Assembly (NCBI GenBank): GCA_030655675.1
Contig: JAUSPM010000044.1
Location: forward strand, 1-5,490
Reading direction: 5' to 3'
Source of the DNA: Methanosarcinaceae archaeon
GTDB taxonomy: Archaea; Halobacteriota; Methanosarcinia; Methanosarcinales; Methanosarcinaceae
DNA length: 5,490 nt
Within the stretch, counting starts at the first letter, position 1. Every line of letters begins with the position of its first letter. Below, piece by piece: positions 1-5,369 of this stretch. The notes under the pieces were generated by a model, which saw nothing but the letters and a program-made list of their open reading frames with translations, did not search any database and was not told the origin of the DNA. The position numbers and the translations under genes were made by a program.

Positions 1-354
1 GCATGAGTACGTTTTTCAAAATATGCTCACAAATGGTTTAGAATGATGTGTGTCAATTTTCTACCGAAGTTTGCAAATTGTATCGTAAAACAGGATCTTT
101 CCAACATTGAGTGGGCGAATATTGTCATCTCACCATGCACAGATGTATTCACAGTATAAATATAATATGTGACGGATATTCAAAACCGATATCAGAAAAA
201 ATGTTTAAAATTTTCATATACCTGCGGAAAGTGCGTACCATCCGTTCGCATTCACAAAATACGCAGTTTTTATGTATAGCAATCCATACAAAAACAGACA
301 TGTTGACAGTGATTGAAACTTCGATGTGTATTCAGGGTAGTGGTGAAGGACCGC
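1..354. other. non-coding stretch, no supportable gene
   Basis: I see no believable gene here. The longest open frame starts with GTG at 111 and runs to 377. It has no ribosome binding site, its translation (rich in Ile, Cys, His and Thr) resembles no family I know, and it ends inside the GC-rich palindrome of the repeat at 355-434. An AT-rich run at 154-167 (GTATAAATATAATA) could serve as a TATA element for an untranslated RNA, but nothing downstream supports a transcript. No tRNA or rRNA fold and no C/D box pair was found by eye. Confidence 0.55.
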
Positions 355-434
355 GCCGCGCTACGCGCGTGTGGTAGTGTCGTTTTTATTTCCAACTCAT
401 TAATCTGCAACGCTACAACACAACTTTATACCAG
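355..434 (-). repeat. dispersed intergenic repeat, left copy (inverted relative to 5229-5302)
   Basis: Read on the minus strand, this stretch matches 5229-5302 on the plus strand. In the best part (355-403 against 5255-5302), about 37 of 49 aligned positions agree. The shared blocks, in order, are TTAATGA, ATAAAAACGA, CTAC, CGCGC and GCGCGGC. Weaker similarity extends outward to a shared CTGGT block (430-434 here), with small gaps. The element ends in a GC-rich imperfect palindrome (351-370) in otherwise AT-rich DNA. It has no coding capacity. It is probably a short dispersed or non-autonomous repeat; its mobility is inferred only from the two related copies. Confidence 0.6.
423..430 (+). promoter_or_regulatory. 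candidate TATA box of the Fic gene
   Basis: ACTTTATA lies about 48 nt before the Fic ATG at 478. Archaeal initiation about 25 nt downstream would give a leader of roughly 20-25 nt that includes the AAAGGT ribosome binding site. The element lies within the outer, weaker part of the repeat copy, so the repeat may have supplied or altered this promoter. There is no independent support for it. Confidence 0.35.
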
Positions 435-461
435 CTAGACAAATACAAAATAATAACTAAT

Positions 462-467
462 AAAGGT
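462..467 (+). promoter_or_regulatory. ribosome binding site of the Fic gene
   Basis: AAAGGT sits 10 nt before the ATG at 478. It supports 478 as the original start, rather than the internal ATG at 672 where the long uninterrupted part of the frame has its first ATG. The 478 start also restores the conserved N-terminal region of the Fic family. Confidence 0.5.
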
Positions 468-477
468 CGCTAATTTT

Positions 478-1630
478 ATGAACAACAGATCTGGAACATT
501 TGTACCAACATCGGCTGGTTATAGTACATTTATGCCTGCAGATTTACCACCCCATATCCACCTCTGGAATATGATGATGAACTCCATTCATTATTATCAA
601 ACGCAGATAGAAATCTTGCAAGATTAGATGGCATTACATCAGTTTTACCAAACCCTGACCTTTTTATTGCCATGTATGTAAAAAAAGAAGCACTCTTGAG
701 TTCACAAATTGAAGGGACTCAGGCATCTCTTGAGGGTGTACTTGAATTTGAAGCCGATATGACGCCAAAAGATGATGTGAATGAAATTAAGGAAGTGGTG
801 AATTACATCAAAGCGTTAAACTATGGAATCGATAGGATTGATGAAAGTCCCATGTCTTTGATGGTTTTGAAAGATATTCACAAAATACTATTAGAAGGAA
901 CAAGAGGTAATGATAAGAATTCGGGTGAATTTAAGATATGTCAAAATTATATCGGTATGCCGGGTGCTTCAATAAATGAAGCAATATTTGTTCCACCCAC
1001 ACCAGATATGACCATTCTTGCAATGGAAGATCTTGAAAAGTTCTTCCATAGCAGTGACAAGATCCCGCCTTTAGTCAAGATTGCATTAATTCATGCTCAA
1101 TTTGAAACAATCCACCCGTTCCTTGATGGAAATGGAAGGATTGGAAGACTTCTAATTACATTCTACCTCGTTTGGAGAAAAATATTATCAAAACCCCTTT
1201 TATATTTGAGTATTTATCTGAAAAATAACAGGACTGAATATTACGATCTACTAATGAAAGTACGCACAGATGGTGCATGGGAAGATTGGGTGAAGTTTTT
1301 TCTAAAAGGCATCAGCGAAACATCTCAGGAAGCCGCCACTACTGCACGAGAGATACTAACGTTAAAAGAGAGCATAATCACAAAACTTTATGAAAATTCG
1401 ATATCAAGTATTTATGCTGTCAAATTAGTGGACTTGTTATTTGATAGACCATTAGTTAGCAATCAATATATTGCTTACAAGTTGAACATTTCACAAGTCA
1501 CTGCAAGCACCTTGTGAATAGATTTGAGGACGTTGGTATTTTAAGAGAAGTGACAGGTAAAAAAAGATATAAAATGTATCTTTGTGCTGATTATGTTGAA
1601 ATTATAAGTCGAGGTACAAACAACATTTAA
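478..1630 (+). pseudogene. Fic-family protein AMP-transferase, broken by two frameshifts
   Basis: Fic enzymes transfer AMP from ATP to hydroxyl side chains of target proteins. Joining three frames gives about 384 residues, a normal length for the Fic_N + Fic + winged-helix type. Segment 1 (from 478) starts MNNRSGTFVP and reaches the proline-rich LPP. Segment 2 (from about 555) continues PPLEYDDELHSLL. It carries the class II inhibitory motif SSQIEG (699-716, Glu codon 711-713) and the full catalytic motif HPFLDGNGRIGR (1113-1148; His codon 1113, Asp codon 1125). Segment 3 (from 1514) continues VNRFEDVGILREVTGKKRY to a TAA at 1628-1630 and completes the C-terminal winged helix. Frame is lost at about 553-557 and at 1512-1513; each lesion is one missing base or two extra. 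The middle frame ends prematurely at 1515-1517. From an internal start at 672, a product of 281 residues keeps the catalytic core and inhibitory motif but loses the N-terminus and half the winged helix. The gene is visibly more AT-rich than its downstream neighbours, consistent with horizontal acquisition. Family assignment is very secure; true decay versus sequencing error is open. Confidence 0.9.
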
Positions 1631-1761
1631 GATGAAAATGTCCTCAAAAATCCAAAACCATCAATCTCCAAAGATGTAAATACCTTAAAACCAATCCACT
1701 CATTCGAGGGATATTAATATCAAAACGGTTAATTGATCTGGGTGTTCTGGCATATCGCCAG

Positions 1762-2739
1762 ATGAACGTGCGCGGTACATTCAAACCGCATCTTGCCGTC
1801 AAATTCAGATCAGCAGACGGCAATCCGTGTGTATTTTCAATAGACTCGACGCGTATTCCTATGAAATATCAGCAGCCAGATGCATACCTGATAACACATG
1901 CTCATTCTGACCATCACGGCAAATCGGCAATGCTCTCAGACCGTGCGGTCTGCTCTGACAAGACCGCAGTCGCACTTGGAATTAGACACGACCGCAAGTA
2001 TCAAGGGTCAACTGTAGGCGTGGGAATGGGCGAATCGATCGATATCAATGGAGTGACTGTCACAACCTACCCTACCGGACACACAGTAGGTTCGACCGCG
2101 TTCTACTGGGAGAATGAGGTTGGTACGCGCATCCTTGTAACAGGCGATGTCAAGGACGCATCACAATTACCAAAATGCGATGTCCTCATAACCGAAGCAA
2201 ATTACGGCGACCATGCAGACTCCACATGTCATTTCGAGGACGATATAACCGGATTCAACAACGCCATGGAAATGGATGGCAGTGTCGCTTTTGGTGCATA
2301 TGCGTTCGGCAAGGCCCAACGTGCAGTTGAACTCATCCGCAAATTTGGATACAACGGTGCCATCGAAATGGAAGGCAAAAGTCTTGCGCTCACACAACAA
2401 CTGCTCGAAGACTGCGGCGAACTGGTAGGACTTGGTGAATCTGGTGGAGAGGGGATGTGCGTCGTACCACCATGGGACCTTGGCAAACTACCCCGTGAAA
2501 TTACAAAATACGTGCTCACAGGCAGGGATGACTACTACTACCCTGCAATAAACATAAGCGACCACCTTGATGCAACCGGACTTGTGAAGATGGTAGAGGA
2601 TATCGATCCCGAAGTTGCCATCATCTATCACCCGAACGGAGACCGCCCCGCAAAGTTTGCGGAACATCTCAATTCCATAGGTATCGAATCAATTTCAATC
2701 GACAATATAAAAAACGTTTTGAGCAATGAGTTTATTTAG
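1762..2739 (+). CDS. metallo-beta-lactamase-fold nuclease, YSH1/ligase-associated exonuclease type
   Basis: This is a predicted cytoplasmic two-metal hydrolase acting on nucleic acid (325 residues). The metal-binding signatures are in order: HAHSDHH (residues 46-52; H46, H48, D50, H51), TGHTVGS (H107), TGDVK (D129), ISDHLD (H268) and YHPNG (H290). EANYG (145-149) and the FGKAQR block (182-187) are typical of the beta-CASP-like nucleases grouped as 'mRNA 3'-end processing factor' and of bacterial ligase-associated exonucleases. At 325 residues it is shorter than CPSF73-type archaeal enzymes, and no KH domain is seen, so it is not the large aCPSF1 termination nuclease. RNA or DNA as substrate cannot be decided here, and no ligase or helicase gene is adjacent in the window. 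The ATG at 1762 is the first ATG/GTG/TTG after the upstream stop at 1633, but it has no clear ribosome binding site. The gene lies 131 nt after the Fic remnant and 111 nt before the membrane-protein gene, so it is probably transcribed alone. Confidence 0.85.
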   Translation: MNVRGTFKPHLAVKFRSADGNPCVFSIDSTRIPMKYQQPDAYLITHAHSDHHGKSAMLSDRAVCSDKTAVALGIRHDRKYQGSTVGVGMGESIDINGVTVTTYPTGHTVGSTAFYWENEVGTRILVTGDVKDASQLPKCDVLITEANYGDHADSTCHFEDDITGFNNAMEMDGSVAFGAYAFGKAQRAVELIRKFGYNGAIEMEGKSLALTQQLLEDCGELVGLGESGGEGMCVVPPWDLGKLPREITKYVLTGRDDYYYPAINISDHLDATGLVKMVEDIDPEVAIIYHPNGDRPAKFAEHLNSIGIESISIDNIKNVLSNEFI

Positions 2740-2751
2740 GTTTATAAACCT
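2738..2751. repeat. 14-bp perfect palindrome overlapping the nuclease stop codon
   Basis: AGGTTTATAAACCT is a perfect inverted repeat, and its first two bases are the last two of the TAG stop. With no T-run just after it, it is a poor terminator. It could be an operator for a dimeric regulator. The TTTATAAA core could also be a TATA box, though the next gene has a better placed candidate at 2777-2786. Its function is unknown. Confidence 0.4.
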
Positions 2752-2776
2752 CTATTGCCAAAAAAGAGTGTAAGGT

Positions 2777-2786
2777 CTTATATATT
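2777..2786 (+). promoter_or_regulatory. candidate TATA box of the EMC6-like gene
   Basis: CTTATATATT is a good archaeal TATA element. Initiation about 25 nt downstream would give a leader of roughly 40-45 nt carrying the AGGAGAT ribosome binding site at 2837-2843. The position and the 111-nt gap after the nuclease gene suggest independent transcription. Confidence 0.5.
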
Positions 2787-2836
2787 TACCATTAATTTAT
2801 CATTAACATCATACTCATAAATTCAATTAAAAAACC

Positions 2837-2843
2837 AGGAGAT
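2837..2843 (+). promoter_or_regulatory. strong ribosome binding site fixing a TTG start
   Basis: AGGAGAT lies 7 nt before TTG at 2851 and matches the archaeal 16S anti-Shine-Dalgarno sequence well. It identifies the uncommon TTG as the start codon. No in-frame ATG or GTG with comparable spacing is present. Confidence 0.75.
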
Positions 2844-2850
2844 CAACCAG

Positions 2851-3273
2851 TTGAGTAAGTCATCAAGCAGAACCAGAAAAGGCAAAAGTAAGAGCACCAC
2901 AGGTGTTGTTGTTGCTAGTGACAATGTTGATACAAATGTCGATGCTAAACCTGAGACAGGCATCATCAAGATCAAAGAAAAAACTCCTGAAGAGCGAAAA
3001 CAAAACCACATCAATGGCATTATAAAAACAGCAGTTTCATCCATACTCGGAATAATTGGCGGGATTGTAGCATATGACCAATTCGGAACAGCCGAAGATG
3101 TAAGATGGTACGCAGTACTCACGATCGTTGCCGTGCTTGCATATTATGCACAAAGGCTGATCTATCCTTCTTTCAAGATCAGCACAAAAGAGTTCGGATT
3201 CAAGGATTGGTTCTATGTTGAATTTCTGGTCATAGACTTTTGCCTTGTAACATGGACATTGCTTTTGAATTGA
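2851..3273 (+). CDS. EMC6-like three-helix membrane protein
   Basis: The product is 140 residues. The first ~50 form a soluble tail: a basic Ser/Lys/Arg-rich start (residues 2-17), then an acidic and charged stretch up to TPEERKQ. Three hydrophobic helices follow at about 57-75 (IIKTAVSSILGIIGGIVAY), 86-105 (WYAVLTIVAVLAYYAQRLIY) and 121-139. The last contains acidic residues E124 and D129. No signal peptide or catalytic motif is seen. The length, three-helix layout, Gly-rich first helix and Thr/Trp-rich last helix resemble the small proteins annotated as EMC6-like in methanogens. EMC6 is the small partner of the Oxa1-type insertase EMC3 in the eukaryotic ER membrane complex. A role in membrane protein insertion is therefore inferred, and the family call rests on memory and topology rather than a search. 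The gene starts at TTG with an excellent ribosome binding site, has its own TATA-like element, and ends at a T-tract 115 nt before ABCE1. It is a real gene: it is well set up for translation and has a coherent topology. Confidence 0.8.
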   Translation: MSKSSSRTRKGKSKSTTGVVVASDNVDTNVDAKPETGIIKIKEKTPEERKQNHINGIIKTAVSSILGIIGGIVAYDQFGTAEDVRWYAVLTIVAVLAYYAQRLIYPSFKISTKEFGFKDWFYVEFLVIDFCLVTWTLLLN

Positions 3274-3279
3274 CCTGCA

Positions 3280-3293
3280 TTTTTTGTTTTTTT
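3280..3293 (+). terminator. T-tract terminator after the EMC6-like gene
   Basis: Fourteen bases, thirteen of them T (TTTTTTGTTTTTTT), begin 7 nt after the TGA stop. Archaeal RNA polymerase terminates at U-rich tracts without needing a hairpin, and none is obvious here. The tract runs directly into the TATA-like element at 3291-3299. Confidence 0.6.
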
Positions 3294-3299
3294 ATATAT
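3291..3299 (+). promoter_or_regulatory. candidate TATA box of ABCE1
   Basis: TTTATATAT follows the T-tract. A start about 25 nt downstream would give a leader of roughly 65-70 nt containing the whole tandem duplication at 3328-3376. A weaker alternative, AAATATAAC at 3324-3332, would give a leader of about 35 nt that begins inside the duplication. The sequence alone does not decide between them. Confidence 0.45.
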
Positions 3300-3327
3300 C
3301 AGATGACTCACCATAGTCGTTCCAAAT

Positions 3328-3376
3328 ATAACCTTAAACATCAACATTCACAATAACCTTAACACTAACATTCACA
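3328..3376 (+). repeat. tandem duplication in the ABCE1 leader
   Basis: Copy one (3328-3352) and copy two (3353-3376) are adjacent. They share ATAACCTTAA at the 5' end and AACATTCACA at the 3' end, differing only in the few central bases and by one base in length. The unit is rich in A and C and almost lacks G, so it should stay unstructured in RNA. It ends just before the AGGGAT ribosome binding site. Such C/A-rich leaders may aid ribosome loading or bind a regulator; that is inference. Confidence 0.75.
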
Positions 3377-3377
3377 C

Positions 3378-3383
3378 AGGGAT
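3378..3383 (+). promoter_or_regulatory. ribosome binding site of ABCE1
   Basis: AGGGAT ends 5 nt before ATG 3389. It is a modest match to the anti-Shine-Dalgarno sequence, but it supports this start, which also yields the conserved MRIAILNKDRC beginning of the family. Confidence 0.55.
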
Positions 3384-3388
3384 ACAAA

Positions 3389-5155
3389 ATGCGAATCGCG
3401 ATATTGAACAAAGACCGCTGTCAGCCAAGACGGTGTAGCCATGAGTGCGAGAAATACTGTCCACGGGTTCGGACAGGTGACGAGACCATAGTCTTTGGAG
3501 ATGATGGAAAGGCAGTGATATCAGAAGAACTGTGTGTAGGTTGCGGAATATGTACCAAAAAATGTCCATTTGATGCCATAATGATAATCGGTCTTCCCGA
3601 AGCCCTCACAGAACCGACTCACAGGTATGGAGTAAACGGCTTTGCACTGTTTGGACTCCCTGTTCCCCAATTCGGAAAGGTCACAGGTATCCTCGGACCC
3701 AATGGTATCGGAAAAAGTACGGCTGTACAGATACTCTCAGGTACACTTGTTCCCAATTTCGGCGGAGAAAAAGGCGATTGGGAAAAGGTTTTAGAATACT
3801 ATGCAGGGTCTGCCCTACATGATTATTTCAGTGATGTTGTTGACGGTAAAGTGACCGTTTCCCAAAAACCCCAATACATCGACATGATACCAAAAGCGTT
3901 CAAAGGAAAGACGAGCGCTTTGCTTGAGAAGACCAATGACCGTGGCGCCCTTGATGGCCTTGTAGAGAGGCTCGATCTTGCCCACATAATCGATCGTAAT
4001 ATCGATGAACTCAGTGGGGGAGAGTTGCAGAGAGTGGCTCTTGCTGCCTGTATGGCAAAGGATGCAGACTTCTATTTCTTTGATGAGATCAGTCCGTATC
4101 TTGATATTTACCAGCGTATCAATTCAGCACAACTCATTCAGGAACTTGCCAAAGAAACAGCGGTTTTGGTTGTTGAGCATGACCTTGCGATCCTTGATAT
4201 GCTTGCAGACACGGTGCATGTAGCATACGGCCATCCAGGCGGATACGGTGTCATGACCTATCCAAAAGGCGTGCGGATCGGTATCAACCAGTATCTCAAA
4301 GGTTACCTTCCTGAAGAGAACGTACGTATCCGTCCTGATGCGATAAAATTCGAAAAACACCCGCCAAGAACCGAGACTGATATTGCCACCCTTGTAAAAT
4401 ACAGTGATTTCTCCAAGAAATATGGAAACGGTTTTTCACTTTCAACAACCGGCGGTTCACTAAAGCAAGGAGAAGTTCTGGGTATTGTCGGACCGAACGG
4501 AATTGGTAAATCCACTTTCTTAAAGATTCTTGCACAAGAGGTTGAACCTGATGAGGGTAAGATCGATGTCAATATAAAGATCGCATACAAGCCACAGTAC
4601 ATCAAAGCCGACATACCTCTGCGCGTACAGGATTTCCTTAGAAGTGTCACACGCAGGTTCGATTCAAGTTATTATCAGGCTGAGATCGCAAAACCATTGC
4701 AACTTGAGAGCCTATACGAAAAGATAGTTACCGACCTGAGTGGCGGAGAGTTGCAAAGAGTGGCAATTGCAGCGTGTCTGAGTCAGGAAGCCGACCTTTA
4801 CATTCTTGATGAACCTAGTGCACACCTTGATGTTGAACAGCGGTCCCTCGCAACAAAAGCGATCAAGCGCTTTGCCGAGAACAGCAAGAAAACCGCAATG
4901 GTCGTTGACCATGACATCTACATGATCGATATGCTCAGCGAGCGTCTTATCGTGTTCGAAGGAGAACCGGCCGTTCATGGTGAGGCACACGAGCCCATGG
5001 GTATGCAGGATGGTATGAACAAGTTTTTGGCAAACCTTGGGATCACGTTCCGCAGGGATGAAGACACGACCCGCCCGAGGGTGAATAAGGTTGGTTCAAG
5101 ACTTGACAGGGAACAAAAGTTAAAGGGCGAATACTATTATAATTTTGAAGAATAA
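3389..5155 (+). CDS. abce1: ribosome-recycling ATPase ABCE1/Rli1
   Basis: This cytoplasmic twin-ATPase splits 70S ribosomes into subunits after termination or rescue by aRF1 or Pelota, and can remain on the small subunit into initiation. It has 588 residues, full length for the family. The Fe-S domain holds eight cysteines in two 4Fe-4S sets (C11, C16, C20, C24; C49, C52, C55, C59). The HRYGVNGFAL block (78-87) supplies the Y-loop. Nucleotide-binding domain 1 has Walker A GPNGIGKST (103-111), signature LSGGELQRV (208-216), Walker B FYFFDE (228-233), D-loop ISPYLD (234-239) and switch H264. Domain 2 has Walker A 368-376, signature 450-458, Walker B LYILDE (470-475), D-loop PSAHLD (476-481) and switch H508. 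The C-terminal hinge FRRDEDTTRPRVNK and the ending GSRLDREQKLKGEYYY are diagnostic. The start is supported by a ribosome binding site and by the conserved N-terminus. ABCE1 is essential where tested. No lesion or missing residue is seen. Confidence 0.98.
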   Translation: MRIAILNKDRCQPRRCSHECEKYCPRVRTGDETIVFGDDGKAVISEELCVGCGICTKKCPFDAIMIIGLPEALTEPTHRYGVNGFALFGLPVPQFGKVTGILGPNGIGKSTAVQILSGTLVPNFGGEKGDWEKVLEYYAGSALHDYFSDVVDGKVTVSQKPQYIDMIPKAFKGKTSALLEKTNDRGALDGLVERLDLAHIIDRNIDELSGGELQRVALAACMAKDADFYFFDEISPYLDIYQRINSAQLIQELAKETAVLVVEHDLAILDMLADTVHVAYGHPGGYGVMTYPKGVRIGINQYLKGYLPEENVRIRPDAIKFEKHPPRTETDIATLVKYSDFSKKYGNGFSLSTTGGSLKQGEVLGIVGPNGIGKSTFLKILAQEVEPDEGKIDVNIKIAYKPQYIKADIPLRVQDFLRSVTRRFDSSYYQAEIAKPLQLESLYEKIVTDLSGGELQRVAIAACLSQEADLYILDEPSAHLDVEQRSLATKAIKRFAENSKKTAMVVDHDIYMIDMLSERLIVFEGEPAVHGEAHEPMGMQDGMNKFLANLGITFRRDEDTTRPRVNKVGSRLDREQKLKGEYYYNFEE

Positions 5156-5168
5156 GGGAGTCCCTATT
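5151..5168 (+). terminator. short hairpin at the ABCE1 stop
   Basis: AATAAGGGAGTCCCTATT forms a small stem: GGG pairs with CCC, and AATA with TATT around a bulged A. It overlaps the TAA stop (5153-5155) and is followed by TCGTTCTTTTACC. With its short stem and tiny loop, it is at best a weak terminator or a 3'-end stabiliser. The T-rich tract at 5211-5227 is a better termination site. Confidence 0.35.
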
Positions 5169-5210
5169 CGTTCTTTTACCGTTTAAATCGGGTTAACTAT
5201 ACTGCACGGA

Positions 5211-5227
5211 TTTGTTGTTTTTATTTA
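5211..5227 (+). terminator. T-rich tract, likely ABCE1 transcription end
   Basis: TTTGTTGTTTTTATTTA lies 56 nt after the ABCE1 stop and is the strongest U-rich tract downstream, as expected of an archaeal terminator. Transcription would then end just before the repeat copy at 5229-5302. Confidence 0.45.
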
Positions 5228-5228
5228 T

Positions 5229-5302
5229 CTGGTGCAGCGTTGTTGTGCAGAGTGTTAATGAATTCATGATAAAAACGATTCTACAACCCGCGCATGCGCG
5301 GC
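5229..5302 (+). repeat. dispersed intergenic repeat, right copy
   Basis: This is the plus-strand counterpart of the inverted copy at 355-434. It contains TTAATGA (5255-5261), ATAAAAACGA (5268-5277), CTAC (5281-5284) and the GC-rich end CGCGC/GCGCGGC. The similarity is strongest over 5255-5302. The GC-rich end forms the perfect 14-bp palindrome CCGCGCATGCGCGG (5288-5301). A second perfect palindrome, ATGAATTCAT (5258-5267), is present only in this copy. No open reading frame is present. Confidence 0.6.
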
Positions 5303-5308
5303 ATTGCC
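5280..5308 (+). repeat. 29-nt GC-rich palindromic repeat, copy 1
   Basis: This unit matches 5341-5369 at 28 of 29 positions (C in place of A at position 9). Its core GCGCATGCGC is a perfect palindrome. The unit starts TCTACAAC and ends GGCATTGCC. It forms the terminal part of the larger repeat at 5229-5302. A GTAG at 5310-5313 could pair with CTAC at 5281-5284, closing a larger hairpin. Confidence 0.8.
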
Positions 5309-5340
5309 GGTAGTCTGTGGTGTTTGTTTTTGAAATACCA

Positions 5341-5369
5341 TCTACAACACGCGCATGCGCGGCATTGCC
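5341..5369 (+). repeat. 29-nt GC-rich palindromic repeat, copy 2
   Basis: This is a direct copy of 5280-5308, separated from it by 32 nt (5309-5340). It lacks the upstream TTAATGA and ATAAAAACGA blocks of the full repeat, and its right flank reads CCTAC instead of GGTAG. Only the palindromic module is therefore duplicated. It is related in reverse orientation to 355-377 as well. Confidence 0.8.

Noticed and set aside
111..377. 88-residue GTG-started open frame
   Set aside because: No ribosome binding site, no recognisable family, and it ends in the GC-rich palindrome of a repeat.
1632..1679. 15-codon ATG open frame just after the Fic remnant
   Set aside because: It is very short, has no ribosome binding site of its own and no recognisable peptide; probably chance.
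2167..2519. Minus-strand open frames inside the nuclease gene
   Set aside because: They are antisense shadows of a well-supported gene, with low-complexity translations and no start signals.
2823..3122. Minus-strand 99-residue open frame opposite the EMC6-like gene
   Set aside because: Its hydrophobic look mirrors the plus-strand gene, which has the ribosome binding site and a coherent topology.
4005..4990. Several open frames in other frames within ABCE1
   Set aside because: All lie inside a full-length, motif-complete ABCE1 gene.
355..5302. Composite transposon defined by the inverted repeats
   Set aside because: The enclosed genes include an essential housekeeping gene, no transposase is present, and the repeats are diverged. 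Independent dispersed copies are a simpler explanation.
5280..5369. Minimal CRISPR array (29-nt repeat, 32-nt spacer)
   Set aside because: There are only two units, the core is a full palindrome that belongs to a larger dispersed repeat also found inverted at 355-434, and no cas gene is in the window.
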